Assembly: GCA_018228665.1 (NCBI GenBank)
Contig: CP073692.1
Location: 310,001-374,000, forward strand
DNA length: 64,000 nt
DNA from: Faecalicatena sp. Marseille-Q4148
Lineage (GTDB): Bacteria > Bacillota > Clostridia > Lachnospirales > Lachnospiraceae
Reading direction: 5' to 3'
Below, in pieces: positions 52,831 to 62,212 of this stretch; within the stretch, counting starts at the first letter, position 1; each line of letters begins with the position of its first letter. The notes under the pieces are model-generated. The model searched no databases. It was not told the origin of the DNA and saw nothing but the letters and a program-made list of their open reading frames with translations. Position numbers and translations under genes: made by a program.

Positions 52831-53750
52831 CGATTTCGGAAGAAACCAAAATCCGGGAAAATGATTACCGGAAGATGGCAGCATATCTTCAGGAACATTG
52901 CTGCGTGTGCAGGCAGGTACAGTTACCGGATAAGACAAGTTATCGCGAGACACTCCGCAATGCACCGGTGCTTGTGATTCTTGGAGGAGGACATATCTCG
53001 CTTTTCCTTGCCAGACTTGGGAAACTGATCGGCTACCGGATCATTGTAGTAGATGACCGACCGGATTTTGCATCTCGGGAACGGTTTCCGGAAGCAGATC
53101 AGTTGATTTGTTTACCGTTTCTGCAAGTATTTGAAAAAGAATTATTGCCGGAGTATGCTTCGTATGTAATTGTCACAAGAGGGCATGAAAACGATTATGT
53201 ATGCCTGCGCGAAGTGCTGTACAGGACCTATTCCTATGTGGGAATGATCGGGAGCCGCAGTAAAGTAGCATTTACGAGAAATCGGTTGTTAGAAGATGGA
53301 TTTACAGAGGAAATATTAAGTGAAATACATGCTCCGATCGGGTTGGACATTGGAGCTCAGACACCGGAAGAAATTGCGGTAAGTATTGCTGCGGAACTAA
53401 TTCAGGAACGGGCCGGTGTTCAGCAGGCGATGATTGTGCCGGAAATATTAGAATGGTTAAAAACAAAAAAAGAAGCAATGATGATGGTAACATTAATTGA
53501 GAAAAAAGGTTCTGCACCGCGAGGAGTTGGCTCAAGGCTGCTTGTCTGTCAGGATGGAAGCTGTGCTGGAACAATTGGCGGGGGTGCGGTAGAATATTTG
53601 GCACAGAAACATGCGAGGAAGCTTTTGGAAGAAAAGAAAGAAATAGATCTGAAGCATTATGATCTTTCTTCTCAGGCAGCAGAAGCCGGAATGGTCTGCG
53701 GCGGAAATGTCCGTGTATTATTTGAACGTGTAGAGGCTGTGCACGATTAA
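52812..53750 (+). CDS. XdhC/CoxI-family maturation protein with permuted domain order
   Basis: This 312-aa protein (ATG 52812 after CAGGAGA) has an N-terminal Rossmann domain (VLVILGGGHISLFLARLGKL near residue 53; VVDDRPDFASRERFPEAD; VGMIGSRSKVAFTRNRL). Its C-terminal domain (from about 222) reads VTLIEKKGSAPRGVGSRLLV, GTIGGGAVEYLAQ and DLSSQAAEAGMVCGGNVRVL. In the classical XdhC the order is the reverse: CoxI-type domain first, Rossmann second. XdhC proteins sulfurate or insert the Mo cofactor for xanthine dehydrogenase. Both signatures are intact, so the permuted protein is probably functional. Last gene of the xdh transcript; a terminator follows. Confidence 0.88.
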   Translation: MCENKLTISEETKIRENDYRKMAAYLQEHCCVCRQVQLPDKTSYRETLRNAPVLVILGGGHISLFLARLGKLIGYRIIVVDDRPDFASRERFPEADQLICLPFLQVFEKELLPEYASYVIVTRGHENDYVCLREVLYRTYSYVGMIGSRSKVAFTRNRLLEDGFTEEILSEIHAPIGLDIGAQTPEEIAVSIAAELIQERAGVQQAMIVPEILEWLKTKKEAMMMVTLIEKKGSAPRGVGSRLLVCQDGSCAGTIGGGAVEYLAQKHARKLLEEKKEIDLKHYDLSSQAAEAGMVCGGNVRVLFERVEAVHD

Positions 53751-53799
53751 AGTAACAAAGATAGATTAAAATTTATTCTTTAACTTTATCAGAGCAAAG

Positions 53800-53838
53800 A
53801 AAAGTACTGTGAACCGGAAGGGAACACAGTACTTTTTT
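53800..53838. terminator. Bidirectional terminator between the xdh operon and ridA
   Basis: AAAAGTACTGTG (53800-53811) and CACAGTACTTTTTT (53825-53838) are inverse complements with A/T runs on both sides. Confidence 0.9.
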
Positions 53839-53856
53839 AATACGTTCAGAATAATG

Positions 53857-54234
53857 CTATGCTAAAGCCACAATAACTTCTACTTCGCAGAGAACATTCT
53901 TTGGAAGTGTTTTTACAGCAACACAAGAACGAGCCGGTTTGCCTGTGAAGTATTTGCCGTAAATTTCGTTAAATGCTGCAAAATCACCCATATCAGCGAG
54001 GAAACAAGTTGTTTTCATAACATCTGTGAATTTTGCGCCTGCTTCTTCAAGAACTGCTTCGATATTTTTCATGACCTGTTCAGCCTGCTCTTCGATCGTT
54101 GTACCGGCAATTTCGCCTGTAGCCGGATCAATCGGAATCTGTCCGGAAGAAATCATAAGGTTTCCGAATACCATTGCCTGAGAATATGGTCCGATTGCTG
54201 CCGGAGCTTTGTCTGTACTGATTACTTTTAACAT
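53857..54234 (-). CDS. ridA: RidA family reactive-intermediate deaminase
   Basis: This 125-aa YjgF/YER057c/UK114-family protein hydrolyses enamine/imine intermediates released by PLP enzymes. Signature elements: APAAIGPYSQAMVFGNLMISSGQIPIDPATG near the N-terminus, KTTCFLADMGDFAAFNEIYGKYF, and the catalytic-Arg segment PARSCVAVKTLPKNVLCEVEVIV. AGGAGGATTTTT precedes the ATG. It is a single gene on the minus strand within the molybdenum cofactor region. Confidence 0.95.
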   Translation of the reverse strand: MLKVISTDKAPAAIGPYSQAMVFGNLMISSGQIPIDPATGEIAGTTIEEQAEQVMKNIEAVLEEAGAKFTDVMKTTCFLADMGDFAAFNEIYGKYFTGKPARSCVAVKTLPKNVLCEVEVIVALA

Positions 54235-54273
54235 GATAAAAATCCTCCTTTAATCTTGTTCATCTTAGTTATC

Positions 54274-54302
54274 ATGATAACACTTTTGAGAGAATTTCTC
54301 AA
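54274..54302 (-). promoter_or_regulatory. Promoter of ridA
   Basis: On the minus strand: TTGAGA (54297-54302), 17 bp and TATCAT (54274-54279). Confidence 0.7.
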
Positions 54303-54338
54303 TAAAAAATATTCAGAATATGAATTTTTTCTTATCGA

Positions 54339-54367
54339 ATGACTTTTTTATCGCGGCATGCTATAAT
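54339..54367 (+). promoter_or_regulatory. Promoter of the yqeB-moaC operon
   Basis: ATGACT (54339-54344, weak -35), 17 bp and TATAAT (54362-54367) lie 32 bases before the yqeB start. No molybdenum-cofactor riboswitch fits into this short leader. Confidence 0.6.
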
Positions 54368-54399
54368 CGAAACAAATGTGTGAAAGGGAAGAAAAGGAA

Positions 54400-55230
54400 A
54401 TGAGGATATTGATAAAAGGTGCGGGAGATCTTGCAAGTGGAATTGCAGTCCGATTGTTTTCGTGCGGATTTCAAGTAATTATGACAGAGCTTCCGAAGCC
54501 GACCGCCGTCCGGTATCAGGCGGCGTTTTCAAGAGCAGTATATGAGGAAGACAAAACGGCAGTCTTAGAAGGGATTACGGCCAGAGTAGTTTCCGGAAGA
54601 GAAGCGGTAGAAGAGACAGTTAGCCTGGGGGAGATTCCGGTGGTCATTGATCCGGAAGCAAAACTTGTGGAAAAGTTTCGTCCGGACGTAATTGTAGATG
54701 CGATTCTTGCCAAAAAAAACCTTGGTACTTGTATCACAGATGCGCCGATCGTAATCGGAGTTGGACCGGGATTTACTGCAGGCGATGATTGTCATTATGT
54801 GGTGGAAACAAAACGGGGGCATGATCTTGGGCGAGTCATTGCAAAAGGAAGCGCCCTTCCCAATACCGGTATTCCCGGAGAAGTGAGAGGCTATGCAAAA
54901 GAACGTCTGATCAGGGCAGAAGTAAACGGTATTTTCTATCCGAAGATGCACATTGGAGATCTTGTCAAAAAAGGCGATGTGGTGGCAATGGCAGGAGGAG
55001 TGCCTATTCAGGCAAAGATGAGTGGGATGATAAGAGGAATGCTTCCGGATTGTGGTATGTATGTAAAAAGAGGAATGAAATGTGGAGATATAGACGCCGG
55101 ATGTACACTTCGACACTGTTATACGGTATCCGATAAAGCGAGAGCCGTCGGCGGAGGGGTGTTGGAAGCAATTTTGAGAGGACAATTTGAGCAAAACAGA
55201 GAAAGGAAAGACAGATGGAAGGAAGACTGA
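54400..55230 (+). CDS. yqeB: YqeB, selenium-dependent molybdenum hydroxylase system protein
   Basis: This 276-aa protein (ATG 54400 after GGGAAGAAAAGG) begins [24 protein letters not shown], a Rossmann-like nucleotide-binding start, and contains [42 protein letters not shown] and [13 protein letters not shown]. It matches the EF2563/YqeB family, which co-occurs with YqeC and SelD in selenium-dependent molybdenum hydroxylase clusters; biochemical function unknown. Its end overlaps moaC by 16 bases, coupling selenium maturation to cofactor synthesis. Confidence 0.9.
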   Translation: MRILIKGAGDLASGIAVRLFSCGFQVIMTELPKPTAVRYQAAFSRAVYEEDKTAVLEGITARVVSGREAVEETVSLGEIPVVIDPEAKLVEKFRPDVIVDAILAKKNLGTCITDAPIVIGVGPGFTAGDDCHYVVETKRGHDLGRVIAKGSALPNTGIPGEVRGYAKERLIRAEVNGIFYPKMHIGDLVKKGDVVAMAGGVPIQAKMSGMIRGMLPDCGMYVKRGMKCGDIDAGCTLRHCYTVSDKARAVGGGVLEAILRGQFEQNRERKDRWKED

Positions 55231-55751
55231 CACATTTTGATCAGAAAGGGAATGCTGTTATGGTAGATGTAGGCGGGAAAGACATTACCGAACGAACAGC
55301 GACGGCATCGGGAGAAATCCATGTAAGTCAGGAGATTATTGCTGCAATACAAGGTGGAACATCGAAAAAAGGAGATGTACTTGGAGTTGCCAGGGTTGCC
55401 GGAATTATGGCAGTAAAACGGACGTCAGAATTAATTCCGATGTGTCATACACTGTTGATTGATAAGAGCAAGGTGGATTTTGAAGTAGAGGAAACAAGAG
55501 GAGTCATCAGAGCTGTCTGTACTGTGAAAATGCATGGCAGAACAGGTGTAGAGATGGAAGCGTTGACAGGAGTCAGCGTAGCGCTTTTAACAATTTATGA
55601 TATGTGTAAAGCCATTGATAAGGCAATGGTAATTTCTGAGATCCATCTTGAAACAAAAACCGGAGGAAAGAGCGGAGATTTTATATTTCCGGGAACAGGA
55701 GAAGCTGGAAAGGAAGACATAGATGAAGGATCAGCACGGGAGAACAATTGA
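55215..55751 (+). CDS. moaC: Cyclic pyranopterin monophosphate synthase
   Basis: This 178-aa enzyme performs the second reaction of step one in molybdenum cofactor synthesis, forming cPMP. Motifs: [48 protein letters not shown] (active-site Lys and His), [26 protein letters not shown], and [23 protein letters not shown] precedes the ATG. It overlaps yqeB by 16 and moaA by 29 bases. Confidence 0.96.
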   Translation: MEGRLTHFDQKGNAVMVDVGGKDITERTATASGEIHVSQEIIAAIQGGTSKKGDVLGVARVAGIMAVKRTSELIPMCHTLLIDKSKVDFEVEETRGVIRAVCTVKMHGRTGVEMEALTGVSVALLTIYDMCKAIDKAMVISEIHLETKTGGKSGDFIFPGTGEAGKEDIDEGSARENN

Positions 55752-56691
55752 TTATCTTAGAATTTCAGTGACGGACAGGTGTAATCTGCGCTGTACATAT
55801 TGTATGCCGGAAAGCGGAATTTGTTGGACGCCCCATGAAGAGATTTTAAGTTATGAGGAGATCATCCGGATTGTAAGACAGGCGGCTGTTCTTGGAATCT
55901 GTCACATTAAGATTACAGGGGGAGAACCTCTTGTGAGGGAAGATGTGGCAGGACTGATAAAAGAACTGAAAAAGCTTCCGGGGATTCAGACAGTTACATT
56001 GACAACGAACGGTATTTTGCTTCCGCGTTATATAAATGATTTGGCAGAAGCAGGAATAGATGGAATCAATATCAGTCTTGATACACTTGACGGGGAAGCT
56101 TACCACCGTATTACACGCGTTGGGCATGTGGAAGATGTACTCAGAGGAATTGAAACTGTTCTTGCATATCCAAACATTTCTGTTAAAATAAATAGTGTAT
56201 TGGAAGAAACGAACTGGCAGCATACGGCAGTAGCGTTAGCAGGAATTGCGAAACGGGCGCCGGTGCATGTCAGATTTATTGAGAGGATGCCGTTGTCGGT
56301 CAATGAAATCTGCAAGGAAAGTCAGCAGCAGATGGTTGCATCGGTACTGGAGCAGGCTTATGGCAAGATGGAACGATATGAAAAGACGCTTGGCTATGGA
56401 CCGGGAGTGTATTATAGCTTTGCCGGGTTTTGCGGCAAGATAGGCTTTATCAGCGCTGTCAGCCACAAGTTCTGTGACAGATGCAATCGTATTCGTCTGA
56501 CTTCGGAAGGGAAACTAAGACTTTGCCTTCAGTCGCAGAATGGAATGGACCTAAAGGCGCATCTGAGAAAAGGGTGTACTGACGAAGAACTTTTGGAACT
56601 TCTTATAGAAGGAATCCGACAGAAACCGAAGGAACATCATTTTCAAGAAGAGAATATTCAATCAGCTGCTATGGCAAAGATTGGCGGCTAG
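55723..56691 (+). CDS. moaA: GTP 3',8-cyclase (radical SAM)
   Basis: This 322-aa radical SAM enzyme cyclises GTP to start molybdenum cofactor synthesis. The N-terminal cluster motif CNLRCTYC (near residue 18) binds SAM; the C-terminal cluster motif [19 protein letters not shown] binds [26 protein letters not shown] and [14 protein letters not shown] are standard. It starts inside the 3' end of moaC after AAGGAAGACATAG. Confidence 0.96.
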   Translation: MKDQHGRTIDYLRISVTDRCNLRCTYCMPESGICWTPHEEILSYEEIIRIVRQAAVLGICHIKITGGEPLVREDVAGLIKELKKLPGIQTVTLTTNGILLPRYINDLAEAGIDGINISLDTLDGEAYHRITRVGHVEDVLRGIETVLAYPNISVKINSVLEETNWQHTAVALAGIAKRAPVHVRFIERMPLSVNEICKESQQQMVASVLEQAYGKMERYEKTLGYGPGVYYSFAGFCGKIGFISAVSHKFCDRCNRIRLTSEGKLRLCLQSQNGMDLKAHLRKGCTDEELLELLIEGIRQKPKEHHFQEENIQSAAMAKIGG

Positions 56692-56708
56692 AGAAATGGA
56701 GTATAGAA

Positions 56709-57146
56709 ATGGGAATCGTAAAAGCAGTTTGTATCAGTAAAGAAAAAGGGACACAAAAGCAGGATCAAAAGACAGCAGAATTTCTTGAGGACTGGGGAAT
56801 AAAAGGAGATGCTCATGCAGGAAAATGGCATCGCCAGGTGAGTTTATTATCCTATGAAAAGATAGAAGAATTCCGAAAGAAAGGTGCGGAAGTTGCGTTT
56901 GGTGCATTTGGAGAAAACATTGTTGTGGAAGGGTATGATTTTAAAAATCTTCCGATCGGAAGCCGGTTTCAATGCAACGAGGTTCTTCTTGAGATGACTC
57001 AGATCGGGAAAGAATGTCACCATGGCTGCGAGATTTTTCAGAAAATGGGAGACTGTATTATGCCAAGAGAAGGTGTATTTTGTGTTGTACTCCACGGAGG
57101 AATCATTTCTGCAGGTGACAGTTTTACACTTGTGGAGGGAGAATAG
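56709..57146 (+). CDS. MOSC domain protein
   Basis: This 145-aa stand-alone MOSC (molybdenum cofactor sulfurase C-terminal) protein shows IKGDAHAGKWHRQVSLLSYEKI near residue 32, then FGAFGENIVVEGYD and LEMTQIGKECHHGCEIFQKMGDCIMPREGVF with the conserved Cys-rich segment. MOSC domains bind sulfur or molybdopterin. It may serve the Mo hydroxylase in this cluster; the biochemical step is unknown. It ends one codon-spacing before the siroheme gene (no gap). Confidence 0.92.
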   Translation: MGIVKAVCISKEKGTQKQDQKTAEFLEDWGIKGDAHAGKWHRQVSLLSYEKIEEFRKKGAEVAFGAFGENIVVEGYDFKNLPIGSRFQCNEVLLEMTQIGKECHHGCEIFQKMGDCIMPREGVFCVVLHGGIISAGDSFTLVEGE

Positions 57147-57659
57147 ATGCAGGAAACACCGTATTTTCCGCTGTTTATAAATCTTGAGGGAAAGAAAATT
57201 GTAGTGTTCGGTGCCGGGAAGATTGCGCTTCGCAGGGTTCGGACATTACAATTTTTTCATACAGAAATAACTGTGATCACAAGAGAAATTCCGACTGATC
57301 TTCTGGAAGCGTGGGAGATGCTGTGCCATAATGGGAATCTTCAGATTCGAAAGAAAGCTTTTGAAGAGGAAGATCTGGCGGAGAACTGGTTTTTTGTATT
57401 GGCAGCAACGGGTGATTCGGAAGTGAATGAGCAGATTGCGCGTCTTTGCAAGAGGAGAAATGTGCCAGTCAATAATGCATCGAATGCATCTATGTGTGAT
57501 TTTTATTTTCCGGCAATAGCATCTTCAGAAGAAGTGGTAGTAGGAATAACCGGAAATGGGAAAAATCATAGAGATGTGGCTGAAAAAGCGGCAATGATAC
57601 GAAAATGTTTGGAGAAAGCAGATGAAAAAAATAATCAGGATCGGCAGCAGAGAGAGTAA
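57147..57659 (+). CDS. Precorrin-2 dehydrogenase/sirohydrochlorin ferrochelatase-like protein (SirC/CysG N-terminal type)
   Basis: This 170-aa protein has an NAD-binding domain at the N-terminus (FPLFINLEGKKIVVFGAGKIALRRVRTL) and a segment typical of the CysG-B dimerisation domain (NVPVNNASNASMCDFYFPAI, VVVGITGNGKNHRDVAEKAAMIRKCLE). It would oxidise precorrin-2 to sirohydrochlorin; ferrochelation in a protein this short is uncertain. It overlaps hemC by 38 bases. Together with hemC and cobA-hemD it gives the route from porphobilinogen to siroheme. Confidence 0.9.
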   Translation: MQETPYFPLFINLEGKKIVVFGAGKIALRRVRTLQFFHTEITVITREIPTDLLEAWEMLCHNGNLQIRKKAFEEEDLAENWFFVLAATGDSEVNEQIARLCKRRNVPVNNASNASMCDFYFPAIASSEEVVVGITGNGKNHRDVAEKAAMIRKCLEKADEKNNQDRQQRE

Positions 57660-58503
57660 ACTGGCTGTCGCACAATCAGAAATCGTTATACAGCAATTAA
57701 AGCGCTGCTATCCGGAGTATGTCTATGAACTGGTGACGATGAAAACAACCGGAGATATCATATTACATAAGACGCTGGATAAGGTGGGAGGAAAGGGACT
57801 TTTTGTAAAAGAACTGGATCGGGCGCTCCTTTCCGGAGAAGTAGATCTGACGGTTCACAGTCTGAAGGATATGCCGATGGAAATACCGGAAGAACTTCCT
57901 CTTCTTGCATATTTGGATCGGCAGGATCCGAGAGATGCCCTTGTCCTGCCGGAAGGAACAGACCAGTGGGATCAGTCGCTTCCGGTAGGGTGCAGCAGCC
58001 TGCGGCGTAAACTGCTTTTAGAGCAGCTTTTCCCGGGGATTACGGTGCAGTGGATTCGGGGCAATGTACAGACACGGCTTGCAAAGCTTGAAAGTGGTGA
58101 GTACGGCGCTCTTGTTCTTGCGGCGGCAGGGTTGAAACGGCTTGGACTGGAGAAACGGATTGCAAAATACTTTTCTGTGGAAGAGCTGATCCCGGCAGCG
58201 GGACAGGGCATTTTAGCAGTACAAGGAAGAGAAGAGATGCAGGAGTTTACGAGCTGTCTATGGGATGAAAGACTGGCTCGGATCGCAGAAAGTGAGAGAG
58301 CTTTCGTAAGAACACTGGATGGAGGGTGTTCTTCTCCTGTGGCAGCCTATGCGAAAGAAAGCGGGCAGGGAATTTGTCTTACAGGTCTATATGCAGAACA
58401 AGGTGCGAACGAATACCGGATTGGAAAAATTTATGGAAGTTATGAGGATGCAGAAAAGATAGGAGTCGAACTTGCAGATGAATTGCGAAACAAAAAAAGA
58501 TAG
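57622..58503 (+). CDS. hemC: Porphobilinogen deaminase (hydroxymethylbilane synthase)
   Basis: This 293-aa enzyme polymerises four porphobilinogens. Motifs: IRIGSRESKLAVAQSEIV at the N-terminus, VKELDRALLSGEVDLTVHSLKDMP, GCSSLRRKLLLE, IRGNVQTRLAKLESGEYGALVLAAAGLKRLGL, and the dipyrromethane-cofactor Cys in LDGGCSSPVAAYA. Length is slightly short but normal. No hemA, hemL or hemB is in the window. It overlaps both neighbours. Confidence 0.95.
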   Translation: MKKIIRIGSRESKLAVAQSEIVIQQLKRCYPEYVYELVTMKTTGDIILHKTLDKVGGKGLFVKELDRALLSGEVDLTVHSLKDMPMEIPEELPLLAYLDRQDPRDALVLPEGTDQWDQSLPVGCSSLRRKLLLEQLFPGITVQWIRGNVQTRLAKLESGEYGALVLAAAGLKRLGLEKRIAKYFSVEELIPAAGQGILAVQGREEMQEFTSCLWDERLARIAESERAFVRTLDGGCSSPVAAYAKESGQGICLTGLYAEQGANEYRIGKIYGSYEDAEKIGVELADELRNKKR

Positions 58504-60025
58504 ACAGCAGGGAAAGGTATGGCTTGTAGGAGCCGGTCCTTCCGATGTGGAATTGATTACAGTAAAGGGAAAACGCCTTCTGGAAGAAGCAGATGTGATT
58601 GTATTTGACCGGCTTGTTGGGCAGGGAATTCTAATGTACGGAAGAAAAGATGCAGAATATATTGATGTGGGCAAACGTTCCGGACATCATCCGATTCCTC
58701 AGGAGGAGATTAATGAGATTTTATTGCGGGAGGCAAAATCAGGAAAAAAGGTAGTACGATTAAAAGGTGGGGATCCGTTTGTATTTGGACGAGGGGCAGA
58801 AGAGATAGAGTTGCTTTTGAAAGAAGGGGTTCCATATGAGATCGTTCCGGGAATTACATCAGCGATTTCTGTTGCAGCGTATGCAGGGATCCCTGTTACA
58901 CATAGAAATATGGCGTCCTCTCTTCATATTGTAACGGCACATAAAAAGGCAGGAGGAATTGCAGAAAAGGAATTTGAATCGCTTGTAACTATGGGAGGAA
59001 CGCTTGTGTTTTTAATGGGTGTGACTTCACTTCCGGAAGTGACAGAAGGACTTCTGAAAGCGGGGATGAATCCGAATACACCATCAGCAGTGCTAGAGAA
59101 GGGAACAACGGCAGCTCAGCGCAAAGTGTGTGCGCCGCTTTCTAAACTTGCAGGACGGGCAAAAGAAGAACAGATTACCTCCCCGGCAATCATTCTTGTG
59201 GGAGATGTGTGCGGCTTGTCAGAAATGTCCTGGTATGAGAAACGTCCTCTGTCCGGAATGCGGATTATTGTGACAAGACCAAGAGAAAGGCAGGGAAGGC
59301 TTTCTCAGATGCTAAGAGAAGAGGGAGCTGAGGTGTTTGAATTTCCTGCTATAGCAGTGCGTCCGGCCCAAAATACTGAGGTGCTTGAAAAAGCGCTTGC
59401 GGAAATAGATACCTATCGGTGGCTTGTACTGACAAGTCCGAGCGGAGCAGAGCAGTGGATGAAGTTTCTGAGAGAACAAAGAATCGATATGAGAACATTA
59501 TCTCATTTAAAACTGGCATGTATCGGAACAGGAACAGCCAGTATCATGGAAACACATGGATGGTATGCGGATCTCATTCCGGATAGATACGATGGAGTTC
59601 ATCTTGGCCGGCTTCTGGCAGAAAAGGTAAAAGCCGGGGAAAAAGTGCTGATTGCACGGGCGGCGCAGGGAAATCCTCAGCTTTTAGAGGAACTGATGCG
59701 CGCAGAACAGGTGCAGATTACAGATGCGCCGCTCTACGAGATTGAAGAAGAGCGTTATGCATATATTGATCTTCGGCGAGAATTTTCCTACGAAAGAACC
59801 TATGCGATGTTTACAAGCGCTTCTACTGTCCGGGGATTTGTCAATGCAGCAGAGGGGATAGAACTCGGACAGGTGCATGCATTTTGCATAGGGAAGCAGA
59901 CAGAAAAAGCAGCCAGAGCATTTGGCATGAAAACATTGACTGCAAAGGAGGCAACATTGGAATCACTTATCGCATTAGCGAAAAGTGTACAAAAAGGAGA
60001 GAACCTATGGGAACAGACATTTTAA
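58472..60025 (+). CDS. cobA-hemD: Uroporphyrinogen-III C-methyltransferase fused to uroporphyrinogen-III synthase
   Basis: This 517-aa fusion has an N-terminal SAM-dependent CobA domain ([69 protein letters not shown]) that makes precorrin-2. The C-terminal HemD domain ([56 protein letters not shown]) makes uroporphyrinogen III. The fusion is common in clostridia. TTG 58472 sits six bases after GGAG; ATG 58478 is the alternative. It overlaps hemC by 32 bases. Confidence 0.93.
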   Translation: MQMNCETKKDRQQGKVWLVGAGPSDVELITVKGKRLLEEADVIVFDRLVGQGILMYGRKDAEYIDVGKRSGHHPIPQEEINEILLREAKSGKKVVRLKGGDPFVFGRGAEEIELLLKEGVPYEIVPGITSAISVAAYAGIPVTHRNMASSLHIVTAHKKAGGIAEKEFESLVTMGGTLVFLMGVTSLPEVTEGLLKAGMNPNTPSAVLEKGTTAAQRKVCAPLSKLAGRAKEEQITSPAIILVGDVCGLSEMSWYEKRPLSGMRIIVTRPRERQGRLSQMLREEGAEVFEFPAIAVRPAQNTEVLEKALAEIDTYRWLVLTSPSGAEQWMKFLREQRIDMRTLSHLKLACIGTGTASIMETHGWYADLIPDRYDGVHLGRLLAEKVKAGEKVLIARAAQGNPQLLEELMRAEQVQITDAPLYEIEEERYAYIDLRREFSYERTYAMFTSASTVRGFVNAAEGIELGQVHAFCIGKQTEKAARAFGMKTLTAKEATLESLIALAKSVQKGENLWEQTF

Positions 60026-61710
60026 TTACAGGAAGTGTGCTTGCCGTTCTTCTGATTCTTTACAGTGTTATGTCGGCGAGTCGCCGTGCCAATCTCCTGA
60101 ATCGCAGAAGAAAGATTGAGCGGGAGTGGGGAAATGTTCCGGACAGGGAATATATCAGCGGAGAATTAGAAAATATTGCACACTATTATCAGAATAAACT
60201 AAAACGCCAAGAAGAAAAAAGTCATGTGATTGATGATATTACCTGGAATGATTTGGATATGGATCGAGTGTTCTGTATGCTGAACCGTACATATTCTTCT
60301 GTCGGACAGGAATATCTTTATTATATGTTAAGAACACCGGAAATGTCGGAAGAAAACATGCAGGAAAGAGAACGGCTGATCAGGCATTTTGCAGAAGCAA
60401 AAACGGTCCGCACGGAATTACAGATGCAGTATTTTGAAATTGGCCGAACGAAGAAGGTATCTATCTGTGATTATATCCAGACATTGGAGTCGCTGAAGCC
60501 AAAAAGCAATATGCCGCATTATCTGTCCATTTTTATTTTTCTGCTCTGTGCAGTTGGATGCTTTCTGAATCCAGCGGTAGGATTTCTCATATTGCTTGCA
60601 GATATAGGAGTTAATATCCGGGTTTATTATAAACAGCGGGGAGAAATCGAACCATACATCGTGACATTTGTCCATTTGATCCGGATGCTGAAGGCAGGAG
60701 AGAAGATTAGCCGTATAGAAGATACTGAAATTTCTTCATACATAAATGAAATCAGAGAAATCCGAAAAAGTTTCGGGGCGTTTCAGAAAAAATCAGGATG
60801 GATTGCAGGCGGAGACAAAATGTCAGGATCAGCGCTTGATGTGTTTGCAGATTATATTCGTATGTTGTTTCATATTGATTTGATTGTATTCAATCAGATG
60901 CTGGGAGAGGTGCAGAAGAAAAGCCGGGAAATCTACAGGTTGATGGATCTTCTCGGAATGTTGGAAGCACATATTGCAATCGCTTCTTATCGGGAAAGTC
61001 TTCCGTTTTATGTACTGCCGGAATTTCTGAAGGATCAGGGAACAGAACTGGAAGCAGAAGATGTGTATCATCCAATGATCCGGGATCCGGTAGCGAATAC
61101 AATCCGTACGAAGAAAGGGGTACTGATTACAGGTTCAAATGCTTCAGGAAAATCCACATTTTTAAAAACCATTGCGATCAACGGAATCCTGGCACAGACA
61201 ATCCATACCTGCCTTGCACATACCTATCGGACAAATTTCTTTCGCGTGTACTCTTCAATGGCGCTGCGGGACGATCTTGACAGTCAGGAAAGTTATTATA
61301 TTGTAGAAATCAAGTCATTAAAGAGAATTCTAAATGAGACAAATGGGGAAGTGCCGGTACTTTGTTTTATTGATGAGGTACTTCGAGGAACGAATACCGT
61401 AGAGCGTATTGCAGCATCTGCACAGATCTTAAAGAGTCTGGCAGGAAATAATGTACTTTGCTTTGCGGCAACACACGATATCGAGTTGACGCAAATGTTG
61501 GAAGCCGATTATGATAATTATCATTTTCAGGAAGAGATCGTGGAAAATGATATTCTCTTTGACTATATTTTATATCCGGGACGTGCGACTTCAAGAAATG
61601 CAATTCGTCTGCTTGGCATGATCGGATATGACGAAGAGATTATCCGCAGAGCAGATGCAACCGCAGAGGAATTTTTAAAGAGTGGGGAATGGATTCTTGC
61701 AGAATCGTAG
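60007..61710 (+). CDS. Membrane-anchored MutS-like ATPase
   Basis: This 567-aa protein (ATG 60007 after GGAGAGAACCT) has an N-terminal transmembrane helix (about residues 4-23, [18 protein letters not shown]) and a second hydrophobic stretch near residues 172-205. The C-terminus is a MutS-family ABC ATPase: Walker [10 protein letters not shown] near 375, the Mut[10 protein letters not shown] segment, Walker [17 protein letters not shown] and [11 protein letters not shown]. It lacks the MutS mismatch-binding N-terminus, so it is not a classical repair MutS. Similar proteins with TM helices occur widely in Firmicutes; their function is unknown. It overlaps cobA-hemD by 19 bases. Confidence 0.85.
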   Translation: MGTDILITGSVLAVLLILYSVMSASRRANLLNRRRKIEREWGNVPDREYISGELENIAHYYQNKLKRQEEKSHVIDDITWNDLDMDRVFCMLNRTYSSVGQEYLYYMLRTPEMSEENMQERERLIRHFAEAKTVRTELQMQYFEIGRTKKVSICDYIQTLESLKPKSNMPHYLSIFIFLLCAVGCFLNPAVGFLILLADIGVNIRVYYKQRGEIEPYIVTFVHLIRMLKAGEKISRIEDTEISSYINEIREIRKSFGAFQKKSGWIAGGDKMSGSALDVFADYIRMLFHIDLIVFNQMLGEVQKKSREIYRLMDLLGMLEAHIAIASYRESLPFYVLPEFLKDQGTELEAEDVYHPMIRDPVANTIRTKKGVLITGSNASGKSTFLKTIAINGILAQTIHTCLAHTYRTNFFRVYSSMALRDDLDSQESYYIVEIKSLKRILNETNGEVPVLCFIDEVLRGTNTVERIAASAQILKSLAGNNVLCFAATHDIELTQMLEADYDNYHFQEEIVENDILFDYILYPGRATSRNAIRLLGMIGYDEEIIRRADATAEEFLKSGEWILAES

Positions 61711-61729
61711 TGAGATAAAAGGAGGCAAT

Positions 61730-62212
61730 ATGAAAGTTCAGATTTATACGGATGGTGCAGCCAGAGGAAATCCGGATGGACCGGGAGGTTATGGAACTGT
61801 GTTGGAATATGTAGATTCAAAAGGAACTCTGCATGTGAAAGAGTTATCTCAGGGGTATGTGCGAACAACAAATAACCGGATGGAATTGATGGCAGTTATT
61901 GCGGGGTTAGAAGCGTTGAACCGCCCATGTGAAGTAGAGCTTTATTCCGATTCTAAATATGTCGTGGATGCTTTTAATCAGCACTGGATTGACGGATGGC
62001 TCAAAAAGGGCTGGAAGCGGGGGAAAAATGAACCGGTAAAGAATGTAGATTTATGGAAAAGACTTCTGAAGGCAAAAGAAAACCACCGCGTAACATTTTA
62101 TTGGGTAAAGGGGCACGATGGGCATCCGCAGAATGAAAGATGTGATACGCTGGCAACGACAGCGGCAGATTCAGATAAGCTGATCATTGATGAGGGAGTG
62201 TCAGAGTCATGA
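61730..62212 (+). CDS. rnhA: Ribonuclease HI
   Basis: This 160-aa enzyme removes the RNA strand of RNA-DNA hybrids. ATG 61730 follows AAGGAGGCAAT. Catalytic acids are visible: Asp in [18 protein letters not shown] (near residue 8), Glu in [16 protein letters not shown], Asp in [11 protein letters not shown], and the late His/Asp in [15 protein letters not shown]. Length matches E. coli RNase HI. It overlaps the next gene by 4 bases. Confidence 0.96.
   Translation: MKVQIYTDGAARGNPDGPGGYGTVLEYVDSKGTLHVKELSQGYVRTTNNRMELMAVIAGLEALNRPCEVELYSDSKYVVDAFNQHWIDGWLKKGWKRGKNEPVKNVDLWKRLLKAKENHRVTFYWVKGHDGHPQNERCDTLATTAADSDKLIIDEGVSES

Noticed and set aside
54235..54399. Molybdenum-cofactor riboswitch upstream of yqeB
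   Set aside because: The leader after the TATAAT at 54362 is about 30 bases, too short for the Moco aptamer, and its conserved blocks are absent.
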